A stretch of 64,000 nucleotides of DNA from Nematostella vectensis. Its lineage: Eukaryota > Cnidaria > Anthozoa > Actiniaria > Edwardsiidae. Location: positions 16,876,887 through 16,940,886 of the forward strand of contig NC_064034.1 in assembly GCF_932526225.1 (NCBI RefSeq). The letters run 5' to 3'. Shown piece by piece: positions 23,905 to 37,500 of this stretch (positions are counted from its first letter, which is position 1; the number at the start of each line of letters is the position of its first letter). Both the position numbers and the translations under genes were made by a program. The notes beneath the pieces were generated by a model. It was given only the letters and a program-made list of their open reading frames with translations. It did no database searches and was not told the DNA's origin.

Positions 23905-25201
23905 AGTGTTATTTTCACTTTATAAGATCTTTCGAGATATGGGCATGACTGGATGTGTATAAATAATGGAATTTGTAGTAGTATAACAGCTTTCGTCTTC
24001 ATAAGACTATTTTTTTTGTGGAAACACCATGCAGAAATAAATATTTTTCAGATATTTTTCTACAGAACTTTAAAGCTGAGGTACTATATAACTTATTTAG
24101 TAGTAGTTTGAGAATAATGGAACAAGTAGGTTCAGCTAATCAGAATAATTAACATTCATTTATTGTAGTTCTCTCTTGTTTCATGTTTACACAAGTTTCA
24201 ATGGTTTATTTTGCGCTTTGTGTAAGCTATCAGAAATCTACAGGAATTTTCATTTTTTTTCCCTTTTTTTTTAAACCAGAATTATGTATGTATTTTATCA
24301 CCATATATATTACCATGGTACAAGTGCCATTACCATATTATCTTAGCTGACATCCTACAATAATTATAAAAAAAATCCATCATGGAGGGAATTAACCATT
24401 CATGTGTGAAATTTATCACTTTGAGCAACTAAGTAGGTTCACTAAATATGAACATTTTAGTATAAAATGTTGCTGAGGTAACATCCAGAATGAATAGCTC
24501 ATACAGTTTAGTTTGAGGTTTTGCAAGTTAAACCACAATCATGACAGGCCATCATGACTTACTCATGGAAAAGAATAGCTCTTTGCCAAAAATATCTAAA
24601 AAGTAGACAAACTATTTTTATGTCCGATTTTTATCTAACCTTAGACCAAACAGACTGCACTTCAAGCCAAACTAGGCTGCAACCAGATGGAACTGCTTTC
24701 AAGTAAAACTAGTCTTTTTACTACAACCCGCTATATGAAACTTATCTAGGAGTGTGAGCATCACACACACACACCCCTCAATCTTGGAGGTTGGCTATCC
24801 AGCTTTGAATATTTGCTAGACTTTTGGGCGACCCCAATAGCATGCTGCACATGCAAAAAATGGCATTGCATTTGCTAGAGAGCTGTTGCAGGCCATGTAA
24901 GATTGGGGGGGGGGGGGGGGTTAGCAACATTCCTACTAGTGATTTATAATTCCTGAAAATATTGGGGGCGCATGCCCCCTGTCCTCCCACCCCTTGCTAC
25001 GGCCTATTATTAGCATAGGTTCTGCATTGAAATAGGTTTCTCAATGGATATGCGAGTTTCAAATAGTATTGAAGACAACGTTTGTGAGATATAATTCGAT
25101 GATTTATACGAGAATAGGTTGGATTTAAACGAAAAAAATTGTCGATAATTAATTATCTTGGGAGCGGAAGTAGTGGGAGCCGTGTTGACAATTGTTGTGG
25201 T
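23905..25201. other. 3'UTR and intergenic spacer
   Basis: An AATAAA at 24036-24041 lies 132 bp after the PTTG1IP-like stop and is the likely polyadenylation signal. Beyond it I see only AT-rich DNA and a degraded poly-G repeat (24900-25008). Confidence 0.6.
24036..24041 (+). terminator. poly(A) signal of PTTG1IP-like gene
   Basis: This is a canonical AATAAA, 132 bp downstream of the stop codon, and the first canonical signal I found there. Confidence 0.5.
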
Positions 25202-25207
25202 CACGTG
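25202..25207. promoter_or_regulatory. E-box (CACGTG) near the phosphatase 5' end
   Basis: CACGTG lies about 240 bp before the chosen start codon of the receptor phosphatase, in a GC-richer stretch that looks like its promoter or 5'UTR. Motif and position are the only support. Confidence 0.25.
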
Positions 25208-25239
25208 ACTTTCCCCGGGCGCCAGTCACTTCGACAACG

Positions 25240-25323
25240 ATGGCGGCTACGGAAGGAAAGGGAGTAAAAATGTGCATCGGGAACTTGAATGGAAATTTTT
25301 GGTTTCAGCGTATGTTCTTCTGA
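25240..25323 (+). other. upstream ORF (27 codons) in the phosphatase leader
   Basis: An ATG in a strong context (acgATGGcg) opens a 27-codon frame that ends TGA at 25321-25323, before the signal-peptide ATG at 25449. If the mRNA starts upstream, this uORF would reduce translation of the receptor. Alternatively, transcription may start downstream of it. Confidence 0.35.
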
Positions 25324-25448
25324 GACCAAAGCAAAACCCAACTGAAGGGTCTAATCAGAAAATACTATGCCTTGACTGTGACAGACACAAGATGTGGCAA
25401 ACCAGAAAAACCCGGCTCGGCGTTGTTGGCCAGTCTACAGGATTTCGA

Positions 25449-25542
25449 ATGTGTCTTTCAAGAAGAAAGGCGTCGTATTTGTTGAAAATATTTTTCTTGG
25501 TTATCGTACTTTTTTACAAAGAAGTTAATCTAGCTGATGCAG
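25449..25542 (+). CDS. RPTP exon 1 (signal peptide)
   Basis: [20 protein letters not shown] is a basic n-region followed by a hydrophobic core, and cleavage is likely after ADA. The frame is open upstream to an ATG at 25272, but the 59 extra residues are not hydrophobic and would bury the signal, so 25449 is preferred. The donor is GCAG before GTAAGA (phase 1). Confidence 0.7.
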
Positions 25543-28500
25543 GTAAGACTAATGCTATAAGCAAGGTTTTTCGGCGCTGTATTCATTAGACTATTGATAG
25601 TTTACGGTTATTATTGACTGTGAGGAAGTTGCTCGTTGGTCTCTTGTTATTAAAACATTTGATTTGTTTTGGTGGTGCTTTTGGGTGAATAAATTAAGCT
25701 TAGTGTATACTTACAAAGTCCAAAGCTTGAATGAGATATCCGGAAATAAGCGTAAACGAAGCTGGTGTTATCTGAGGGATTTTAAAGTGTGGACTTAAGG
25801 TCAAGATGGTCGGAAAGTGACATTTCTGACGTTGTCTCGAAATAGTTTATTAAGGAAGCACGGGTGGCCTAGTGTGTTAGCGCGTTGGCCTCTCACCGCT
25901 GTGGCCCAGGTTCGAATCCTGGCTCAAACTGGGGATTTTTTCCGGGTTTCTGCCTTGAATCGAATTTGTCACAAGTGAGTTGAAGTTATTCTCCCGTGTT
26001 TCCAGTCTTCTCGGATAAGGACACTAAACCGGAGGTCCCGTCTCTTCAAGCTGTACTACACTAAACCTGAACCGAAGGGACGTAAAAGAACCACTGGGGA
26101 CGCAATAAACCCTCTGGCAGTGACCACCCCCAGTGACAGTGCTTGCTTAATGCCTCCTAGTATTAGCGAAAGCTACTTAGGAGTAATAATAAGATAAGAT
26201 AAGCCAATTTACCTTTTTACTGATTGGAAAGCGACATCTGGCAATTGCTTTTATTAAATCGAATTACATGATTTTTTTACTTCATACTTCACACTAATTT
26301 AAATTTTTATTGTGTGTTATTCTCTAATAAGTATTAGTTTCTTGTAGTTTGGCTACTCTACTTCTATAATTATGTTAACTTCATAGTTTATCTTTATTTT
26401 TTTACACCGTGTTATTCAACGAGGATAATATCTCTCTATACATTTCGTTACATGGGTTTCTCTTCTTATGAATTTGTTTATTTTATGATGAAGCAATATG
26501 AATGTACTTAACTTTCCTGAGTTCACTAATTAGTCACCCCAAGTAAACTGTTACAATATATTCTTTTTGAGCTATAGCAGATGCATGAACATTGAAGGGC
26601 TAGTTCATGAAAAGCCGATTTGTGCTAACCCAGGGTTAAATTTTCCCTAACCCACAATTAAATTTTTACCCCCAGATTAGTTCTGTTCCAGAATCCCTGG
26701 TTAAGGCCCTGTCACACGTAGACTTTTCAGCTGCAACCTGTCTCGCAAAAAAATTGTTGCAGGTCACACGCGCCCTGTCACACATGAAGTTTTTCCTGCG
26801 ACTTGAAACAATTTGTTGCAGAAAGTAGAAGAGCGTTCTACTTTTTGTGTGACTTTAAGAAATGCAAAACAAGTTGCAAAGGGGGTGTCACACGCAAAAA
26901 ATGTGCGTGCGACCTGCAACAATTTTTTTGCGAGACAGGTCGCAAGAGAAAAAACGTACGTGTGACAGGGCCTTTAGTGCTAACTCTTGGTTAGTTAGAA
27001 GGTCAAATCTAACCCTGCCTGCTAGGTGGGTTAACTTGCTAACCTATGGTTTAGTTGGTGTAACAAAGGCCTCCCAAACTTTGTAGTAGAACTTATGTTT
27101 CATAAAATGAAGTTGCCCACAAAAGAGATGTTAAGATCAATGTAGGGATCAAATGTTCTAATATTTTGCGACCTTCATTTTTGCTGGGACAGACAGAAAG
27201 TTACATGAAATTTATACTTGAAATGAATCTGTCTCGCTAGTGCCACGCACCAACTCAAATCCTGCAAATGGCATTTTTGGCAATGAAAAGGAGGTCATTG
27301 CAGGCGATGCAGAAGGTGTTTTGGGGCTTCTCTGTGAAAATAAATTTGAGTTGCTCTCTATTGATCTACTGGGTATCCTGTGTGAGTTTTACTCGTCAAA
27401 CCAGTTTTTCACTTGCTTAATTCAAGGTTAATAAATCAGGGGATAACTTGGCTTTAGGGAACCATAAGTTATCTGTAGGTTAGCTAACCTACAATAAGTG
27501 AATTTTAACCCGTGATTAGGCGCTGATCTAGGGTTTAGTTAATCGGCCTTTAAGGGACCAGCCTCAGCATTTTAATCCAAATAGGTGTAAATAGGCCACA
27601 CTATTGGGGGGGGGGGGACGATACAGAAACTGAATATATTGGGGCACTTGCCCCCCTCCCCCTTCTATGGCCCTGCATTCAATACGAACACGTTCTTCCC
27701 ATGTCAACCTGATAGGGATACTTGTTGTATTTTTACTTCTTAGGGGATAGGGATGCCTGACGGGCATAATAAATTACCATAAGGGGGATTGCCTATTTGT
27801 AGGAGCTATATGCAAGTTGATCAGATTGTAATTTTATGTGCATAACTTTATGTAATTCTCTTATGTCACTTTGTAGAATCTGTGGATTTAGGGGAGAAAG
27901 CAGTGTTGAATTGTTCGCTAGGAGCCTTCAACTTGACAAGAGCCGATAACAAGCCATTGCCTCAGAATAGCTACCAAGATGGCAGTCTGCTGCATATACC
28001 ACATGCTCAGTGTAGCTCCTCAGGCACTTACGTTTGCAACAACACAAACTCCACAGCAAATACTCAACTCACTGTCAAAGGTAGGGTAGGGAAAGTTGAT
28101 TGTCGTATAACTTATTTAACAGGACTGGAAACAAGAAGTTAATTTCTAGTTCAATCTTTGAGGTATATTCTCCTTATCTCTTCTTTTGAATAGGAAAGCC
28201 TATTAGAAAATACAACTAACCTAAACTTCCCATAAATGTGAAAAAGTTAAAACCGTCTACTGTCTTCTTCAGGTATACTTGGGTTTATTTCCAAGCTGTG
28301 AACGATATTTGGGCTGGTATTTTAATTTGATGACATCATCTATTTGAATCACTTTGCTTACCAGAATTTACAGTACTTAAGCAGTATGATGTAGATAATT
28401 GTTTCGTGCTTTTACTGTTATAAAAGATACTAGAAAAAAATATAAATATAGATCCCTTTTTATTAATGGTTTAAACTTTTGTTAAGTTCACAGCATGTGT

Positions 28501-31500
28501 GATCATTGCCCGTCTTACTGTAGTAAATAACAAATTTAATTTCTTATTGATTACAGGTCCACCAGGTGACATAGATATTACAATTCAGGATAAGACATCC
28601 AGCTCTGCATCTATCTCTTGGTCCATAACAAGTATTGGTTGTTGGAATGTGTCATATTCTATAAGATGGGAGATTTATAATGAACCTAACACGACAAATA
28701 GGAGTGTTGGTTATAGAACAAGTTACCGTCTCACTGACCTCAAGCCTTATAAAAAATATGCACTCTCCTTGAAAGCAATGAATAAAGATGGAGAAAAATG
28801 GAAAAATGATTTGTTCTGGACAGATATAGCTGGTGAGTTCTTGGTGGTCAAGATAAGGTGCCTGTTGTTGTATCAACAAGCTGGTTTGAAAAGATGGCCT
28901 TCCTTCCTTATAATCTTTTATGTTATCTGTTATGTTTTATAATTTTTAACTCCATGCTTTCACTTAATCCTCACTTCATGTGGGTATTCCTTGCTACGGA
29001 AAGCTTTGTTTTTGGTGCTCAAGGCCTTTGTTCTCTATTTAATTGTCTCGTTCTAAGGTCTTTGTTTTTGGCTTTTGTTCCATTGTGTTTTTGGTGCTGG
29101 TGCTCCGTAACACCAAGAAACTACCCTTCATGTGTTCTTTAAACCACTTCATAATAAACTACAACAGCTATGTTTATTTCCTTGTTAGATATCAGTGAAT
29201 GTCATGAAGTTGATAAATGGGTTTAATTTTATAGCTCCATCTGAGCCATATGATGTAACTGCCTATCAGCACAATGCTGTTATTGTAGTGCGTTGGAAGA
29301 AGCCACATAATGAGAATGGCCCATTGGATCAATTAAGATATAAGGTAACTTACCATCAGATCAATAGATCAGTTAAGATATAAGGTAACTTACCATCAGA
29401 TTAATAAAGATCAATTAAGATAGGGTAACTTACCATCGGATCAATAGATATATGGCAACTTACCTTCAGATCAATAGATCAATTAAGATATAAGGTGACT
29501 TACCATAAGATAAATTAAAATGTGAGGTACAGTAACTTATCATAAGATCAATTAAAATAAGGTAAATTATCCTACGATCAATTAAGATGTAAGGTGACTT
29601 ACCATAAGATAAATTAAGATGTAATGTAACTTACCATAAGATCAATTAAGGTATGAGGTAACTTACTATCAGATCAATTAAGATGTAAGGTAACTAACCA
29701 TAAGATCAATTAAGATGTAAGTTAACTTACCATCATATTAATTAAGACATAAGGTAACTTACCATAAAATCAATTAAGATATAAGGTTACTAACCATAAG
29801 ATCAATTAAGATAAAAGGTAACTTACCATCAGATTAATTAAGATATAAGGTAACTAACCAGATCAATAAAGGTCTTGGTAAAGGTAAATTTGACACCACT
29901 GTTTGTTTTTGAGGTTTTTGAAAAACCTGTATCAGTAGTTCTTAAACTTTATTTTTGCAAAAAAGTTTTTTTACATAAATTACATTCTAAGACGGCTAAA
30001 ATGGGCCTTTGCTGTTTCCTGTTGGCCGTGAATTCATGCCAAATCTTTGACTTTTCTAGTGTATTATTTTGAGGCGAGAACTCGAGCTTGTCGGGCGTAA
30101 CCTTGAGACGGGTTTTAAGCTATCGCCTTCAAATTTTCGGGATCTGATAGATAATTATGTCATGTCATAAAGTGTGTGAGGAATTTACTGTTTCTAATAG
30201 TTTGAGGCCTCAAAACGTAAACACAGAATTAGCTATTGCAAAAATAAATCTATATATAGTTTGTACATGTAGTGAAAATTGCGGCCCAACAATATTTTTT
30301 CAAAAAGACACATCATTTATCTTTCCTGAGACCTTAATGTAAGTTAACTTACCATCAGATTAATTAAGAAATAAGGTAACTTACCATAAGATCAATTAAG
30401 ATGTAAGTTAACTAGCCACCAGATTAGGATGTAAGGTACTGTAACTTACCATCAGATCAATTACTGGTAAAATAAGGTAACTTACCCTAAGATCAATCTG
30501 AAAGATCAAAGGTCATTTAATAAGCCTGTATATTTATTTATGCATGATTTTCACTGTTTTTGAGATTGCCAAAAACAAATAGTAATAAAAACACTCTGTG
30601 AAAGTGTCCCCCTATTCAGTTTATTACAGCCCTTTAAATGACTAGTGAAGATGCATGAATTGTAGAAGAGAGCACATATTTTCTGTAATGTCTATAATTT
30701 TCTATTGTTGTCTTTCTCTCCAGCTAGTTTATAAAAATACTGTTGTCAATGACTCCATCAGAGATGAGGTCAACATCAGCACCCCTAGTTATAACCTGAG
30801 TAATGTGCTACCAGGCACTACATACCAGATCAGTGTGCAGGCCTGTAACTCTGCAGGGTGTAGTGAAAGCAGCAGGGCTGTTAATGTGACAACTGACAAA
30901 AAAGGGGATAACAACAGTAGTGGAGGTAGGTCATCATGTTGCTTTAGGACCTCTTCTATCCGCACATATAGTATCCTGATCCCGGGGCTGGTTCTTCCCA
31001 TGTCGACTTGATAGGGATGCTTGTCATATTTATTAGGGGTCAAAATCGTACCTCAGGAATTTTTTAGGCGTGTCCAAGACAAATTAAGATTTTCTCTTAA
31101 AAATGGTATTTTTTTGGGCCTCTGATGTATTTTTAGGGTAGCAATTTTTTGGTCATGCTCTTGTAGCATCTACGGCGACGATAATCGTTTTCTGTGACGT
31201 CACAGTATTAGCAGGAAGACCTATAATAGTCTCTGATTGGCCACTCAAAAAGTTTTATCAATATTATGATTGGCTCAGATCAGAAGTTGAAATTATAGGT
31301 TCCCGCTGTTTCAGGTATGAGTTTATCAAGGGGTTCAAATATGGAGAAAAACACTACAACTCTACCACCTATTCGCGATAAATCTGTCCTAAGTTCAGCC
31401 TTAGAAGATTGTGTCAATGTTATTTGGGATCGAGAAACCACAAAAAAGGCTATCTCTGTTTTTCTGAATGATGATGTTGTTGATGTCTTTGTGAGCCTTC

Positions 31501-34500
31501 TTACTGGCTACATTTACAAGGAATTCTGTTATTTTTAGTTATTTTCCAAAGTTATATTCAAAGAGGCTAGGTTTTCTTTACCAAATTCGGCAACCCCTGC
31601 ATATGTATATGCACTTGTTGTTTACACAGAAATCTAAAAGCTCAAGTTCACTTTGAATGCTGAAAGTCGAGGAGCTCTTGCTATCCACGAGATACCGTTC
31701 ATAACCTTTCTCAATTACCCTCTTACAAAGAATGCAGGTATACATTAGCAGAATTAAGGTGGCGCACCGAGGTTGTTTTGACTAAACAGCTTATATACTT
31801 TGTTCCCTACAGAAGACTCATTTTCCTTTTCAACATTTTTCCTTTTTCCTTTTCAACATTTTAGCGCAACCCGCTCATCTTCCAAACTTTTACCCGACTC
31901 TATTGGTAAAATAGGCCTTACCGAAAGTACTTGCTTGATGTAGTTATATGTCGAACCTGCGTTTATGAGAAATTAGAATCAAAAGTTGAGTAACTGAACG
32001 CGCTTCAAACGAAGCCCACGCTAGTGTCACACATGGTAATCAACGATAGCTGTCTTGTTTGTTTCACATGTGACAAAGTTGCACGAGTGGAACTGAGATC
32101 CCGGGTTGTGCATTTCATACAGATATCTCTATTCTGTGAGAACGCTTACTGTGAAGATGTGAACGCTGAAAGAAACACTCTATACAGTCTAAAGTACGGA
32201 AGAATATAAAAAAAACTGCTACGGGTATATATTTTGAAGAAGAAATTTGTCAATCTATGAAAAACTATAGATACGAATCATATCTCACTGAAAAAAAAAC
32301 CCATGCACAGCTTAAAAGAATAATTTATTCAAATTTATTACAATTTTGTCACGGAACATGATTATCCTCAGCGATGCGTAGACGCTGAATATGACACGTA
32401 GGCTATGGCCATGCAGGTACTTTGTAGGATAGGGGTATATTCGAATTTCTTGACAAGCATCCCTATCACTTTTACCCTGAGCCCCCCCCCCCCACCCCCC
32501 GATTCTGATACTTCTGTTAACCTTAATCTTTTTACCGTACATGTACCTAAAGATTAGAAGTAAAATATTTTTCTACATTCAATTTTTTTAAAGAAAGTGT
32601 AAATTGGTACACATTTTATCCCTACACACTTAGTAAAGCCCGTGGGATAGACTCTCCCTTCAAGTCACGTTCATCTGTAATCATCACATTATATTCCCCC
32701 TCTTCATCCCCCGAGCCTCCTACTTACACATCTTACTTTGAGACACATGCTTGCATATGGGCAAAGGGTGATGTTGTTGTATGCAATACGTAACATTTTA
32801 GTTTACAAATAAACAGCTATTAATGGTGACTTTGATGTTCAGAAGACAATTTCCGTTCAAGACATGTATATTGTATGTATTCAGTAAACAGCTTCTTGGA
32901 ATTACCATAATTACTCTGTAACCACATAAAATGTTTTGATTATTCATACTTTGTGGCTAGCTTGGGAGACAATTATTCATTAGTGTTTTAATAATTAATC
33001 ACAACATTTGGAATCCCATTAATGATTGTTGTATTTAAAAGCACTGTAATTGGAGCGGCTTATTCGCCACTCACCAAAAGAAAGTGAAAAATACTATCAG
33101 TTACTTGTCTGAAAATGAAAGTAGAAAGCACAACATTTGAATGAACTGCATGAAGTTACTGGATATCTGTCTCTGATTTCCAACAGAAAAAGGTTTGTTA
33201 TTACATGTTAAATGAAATACATTTTTATTTCATATCAAAGAGGTTATTTTTATTTTTATTTTTAGTAATTCCTTTTTTGTTTTATTTACTAAGATGTATG
33301 GTGTTTCAGGAATTTTTTTTCAGTAGATTCTAATTCCAGATATTCTCAAGGAGTTTCTGGACCTGTCATATCATCCAATGTAATTTTTTTTAAATAAAAA
33401 GGATTGCAGAATCCCTTTTAAAAATGATTTGAACTTTCAGAATATTTTTCTATGCTTAATATGAAAGTGAAAAGAGAAAATAAATCAAACTAAATTGTTA
33501 AGCCATATATTATTTTTGATCAGCTTTTTTTAAATGCAAATGAACTTTGTAGGATGCAAGAAATAGTTGCTATTAACATATAGTTGTTATATAAGGAAAT
33601 ATTCTTATACACCCCTCATATGTCAATAACAGCTATAACATTCCTGGGCACACTATGTGTTCCCCCCCCCCTCACCACCTCGTTAGCTTGAGGGGTGGAT
33701 CTAGAAGTTCCAGAAAGGGATGGGGGGGTGGGGTGGGGGGAGCAAGGGCTTCAAGAAAGGTGGGAGGGACCAATTTGTTGTTCTTGTATGGGTTTATTTA
33801 TACTTCCTGTTATTTTAAAGCGAAATATCTGAAATTAGGGGGCTGAGGCCTGCTGAGTGGTCTGCCCCATTTTTTCTTTAATTTTCTCTTTCATTATACT
33901 TCTTTTTCCACCCCATTTTAGGAAAGGGTAATGGAGATGATAGCTTCCCAAGCATTGCTGTGGTTGTCATCAGTATCATACTAGTTGCTGTTGTTATATG
34001 TGTTGTTCTTTTTCTAAGGTAAGGTCTCAATTAAAGAACTAGTCGTGTTTCATTTGAAAGAGATTTTTTACATAAACCTTTTCCTTTTCAAGCTTCGGAC
34101 TTTCTTTATTTATTTCCTATTCTGTCAAACATTTCTTTTCCATTTCATCCATTATTTCATTGTTTCATTCATCATTTCATCCATTATTTCATTCCTATCC
34201 CATCCATTATTTCATCCCTTTCCATTCATTATTTCAATCCTATTCCATCCATATTTTTTTCCCATTCCATCAATTCATTCCATTTCTTTTCCATCATTGC
34301 TTTCATATTCCATCCATTATTTCATTCCTTTTCCACCCATCATTTCATTACTATTCTTTCCATTTCAGGCATTACTACCATTGCAAGATGCCACTGAGAG
34401 GGTTTTTTAGTTTCGAGGATGCAATACAACAGCATTCATCCCAAAGGATAGGCAGCTACAGGAGAACTAGCGGTACTGCATTAAGCCCATCTTTTGCTTT

Positions 34501-37500
34501 ATGTCTAGAACTTGCTATAGAGAATGTGTTTACATGTTTTATTATTGGTTACAGATAAGCACGAACCTATCCCTTATGAAGCATTTAGAAGTCATGTAAA
34601 ACACTTGCATGCAGATTGTGATTATAAGTTCTTTATGGAGTTTGAGGTGGGTGAATGGTGAAATATTTTACCCTTGAATATATATATTAATGGTCTGTGC
34701 CTATTGTACCAGGTCTGTACCTATTGTACCAGGTCTGTACCTGTTGTACCAGATCTGTACCTATTGTACCAGGTCTGTACCTAGTGTACCTATTGTACCA
34801 GGTCTGTACCTATTGTACCAGGTCTGTACCTAGTGTACCTATTGTACCAGGTCTGTACCTAGTGTACCAGGTCTGTACCTAGTGTACCTATTGTACCAGG
34901 TCTGTACCTAGTGTACCAGGTCTGTACCTAGTGTACCAGGTCTGTACCTAGTGTACCAGGTCTGTACCTAGTGTACCAGGTCTGTACCTAGTGTACCAGG
35001 TCTGTACCTAGTGTACCTATTGTACCAGGTCTGTACCTATTGTACCAGGTCTGTACCTAGTTTACCTATTGTACCAGGTCTGTACCTAGTGTACCAGGTC
35101 TGTACCTAGTGTACCAGGTCTGTACCTAGTGTACCTATTGTACCAGGTCTGTACCTAGTGTACCAGGTCTGTACCTAGTGTACCAGGTCTGTACCTAGTG
35201 TACCAGGTCTGTACCTATTGTACCAGGTCTGTACCTAGTATACCAGGTCTGTACCTAGTGTACCAGGTCTGTACCTAGTGTACCAGGTCTGTACCTAGTG
35301 TACCAGGTCTGTGCCTATTGTACCAGGTCTGTACCTAGTGTACCAGGTCTGTACCTATTGTACCAGGTCTGTACCTAGTGTACCAGGTCTGTACCTATTG
35401 TACCAGGTCTGTACCTATTGTACCAGGTCTGTACCTAGTGTACCAGGTCTGTACCTATTGTACTCTACCTATTGTACCAGGTCTGTACATATTGTACCTA
35501 GTGTACCAGGTCTGTACCTAGTGTACCAGGTCTGTACCTATTGTAATCTACCTTTTGTACCAGGTCTGTACATATTGTACCTAGTGTACCAGGTCTGTAC
35601 CTATTGTACTCTACCTATTGTACCAGGTCTGTACATATTGTACCTAGTGTACCAGGTCTGTACCTAGTGTACCAGGTCTGTACCTATTGTACCAGGTATG
35701 TACCTAGTGTACCTATTGTACCAGGTCTGTACCTAGTGTACCAGGTCTGTACCTAGTGTACCAGGTCTGTACCTATTGTACCAGGTCTGTACCTAGTGTA
35801 CCAGGTCTGTACCTAGTGTACCAGGTCTGTACCTAGTGTACCAGGTCTGTACCTAGTGTACCAGGTCTGTACCTATTGTACCAGGTCTGTGCCTATTGTA
35901 CCAGGTCTGTACCTATTGTACCAGGTCTGTACCTAGTGTACCAGGTCTGTACCTATTGTACCAGGTCTGTACCTATTGTACTGTACCTAGTGTACCAGGT
36001 CTGTACCTAGTGTACCAGGTCTGTACCTAGTGTACCAGGTCTGTACCTATTGTACCTAGTGTACCAGGTCTGTACCTATTGTACCAGGTCTGTTTATACC
36101 TTATTGTTCCAGGTCTGTTTATACCTTATTGTACCAGGTCTGTTTATACCTTATTGTACAAGGACCTTGATTTGCAATGAAACCCCAAATAACCCTTTTA
36201 TTTTTTACAGGCCTTACAGGGTGTGCATGAGAAGAATAAAAGGTTGACCTGGGTGCAGTCCCAGAAACCAGAGAATCAGATGAAAAATCGCTTTGCAAAT
36301 GTTGTAGCCTGTAAGTAATAAATTATTTACAAAGGTTCTATCAGATTAAAAAAAAACATGTGCACACAAAATCAGAATATTGTCATTAAGATGATCTTTA
36401 AGAAATTGAAAAAGACAGTGCATTTTCCAAGAGTAAAATGTGTGTCTTCTGCAGGTGATCACTAAGATTAAATTTATGAAGAGCCTGTGTGCTTCGCTAA
36501 AGTAAATTGTTGTCTTGTGTTGCAGATGATCACTCAAGAGTAGTGCTATCCTTGACAGAGAACGACCAGTCATCTCACTATATAAATGCTAACTATGTTG
36601 ATGTAAGTACTGACACACAAACTATGTTGAAGTAAGTACTGACACACAAACTATGTTGAAGTAAGTACTGACACACAAACTATGTTGAAGTAAGTACTGA
36701 CACACAAACTATGTTGAAGTAAGTACTAACACACAAACTATGTTGATGTAATGATGTTGCTTCATGTGTGATAAATGGTGGAGCATATGAAGCATTTGTT
36801 GTAACATATTTTTGAGAAAGATTAATGGAGGGACATTCTTTTATATTTTCAGACATACAATGCAATGAATGCCTATATAGCAACCCAAGGTGTGATATTC
36901 TTCTTTATTTGTTCTTGTATCCTTCGTATTATTCCATAATATGATAACCCAAGGGGGTGCTAAAATTCAATGCAGGATGCTTGTTGTCTCGAAAAAAAAG
37001 CTAAATCATTAAAGAACACTAAAAAAAACGAAACAAAGAACAACTCAAACCAATAATGTGTCTTTTGTTGTTCTTAATAAAAATGAGTAGTTCTTATAGC
37101 AGCTGTAGAGTTGTTCATAAAACCTGCATAATACAAGTCCACCTAATCATGTCCTCTATTCCTCCTCAGGTCCACTTGCTAAAACTATCAGTGATTTTTG
37201 GAGGATGATTTGGGAACAGAACTGCCGTGTTATTGTGATGATAACAAACATTATAGAGAAAGGAAGGGTGAGTTGCCTATAGATACTCTGTAGAGGTCAT
37301 CAGGACAATCGTCAGAGCAACCAATAGATTAAACCTTTTTATTTATTTTTTTAATTTATTTATTCAATTTCCACCAGTTATACTGGTGCAGGTACAACAG
37401 AGCTAGGCTCCAAATAAAGTACCCCCTTGAGTGTATTGTTAGTAAGCATTTTAAGCACTGTCACTGGGGTTGGTCACTGCCAGAGGGTTTATTTGGTCCC

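Larger units (their letters stand above)
25543..27876 (+). other. RPTP intron 1
   Basis: This 2.3-kb intron contains a tRNA-derived SINE (25858-26203), the second copy of the foldback-like element (26600-27566) with a nested MITE, and a short poly-G repeat. No exon is seen in the rest. Confidence 0.8.

Noticed and set aside
25858-25930. Possible functional tRNA gene
   Set aside because: A and B boxes are present, but the arms do not fold into a clean cloverleaf by eye and the sequence continues into a body shared with a second copy, so it is a SINE head.
34045-34410. 121-132-codon frames rich in Phe, His and Ser
   Set aside because: They are translations of the pyrimidine-rich repeat before phosphatase exon 7.
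34690-36170. CRISPR-like direct repeats
   Set aside because: Units are head-to-tail without unique spacers and the genome is eukaryotic; the same holds for all other arrays.
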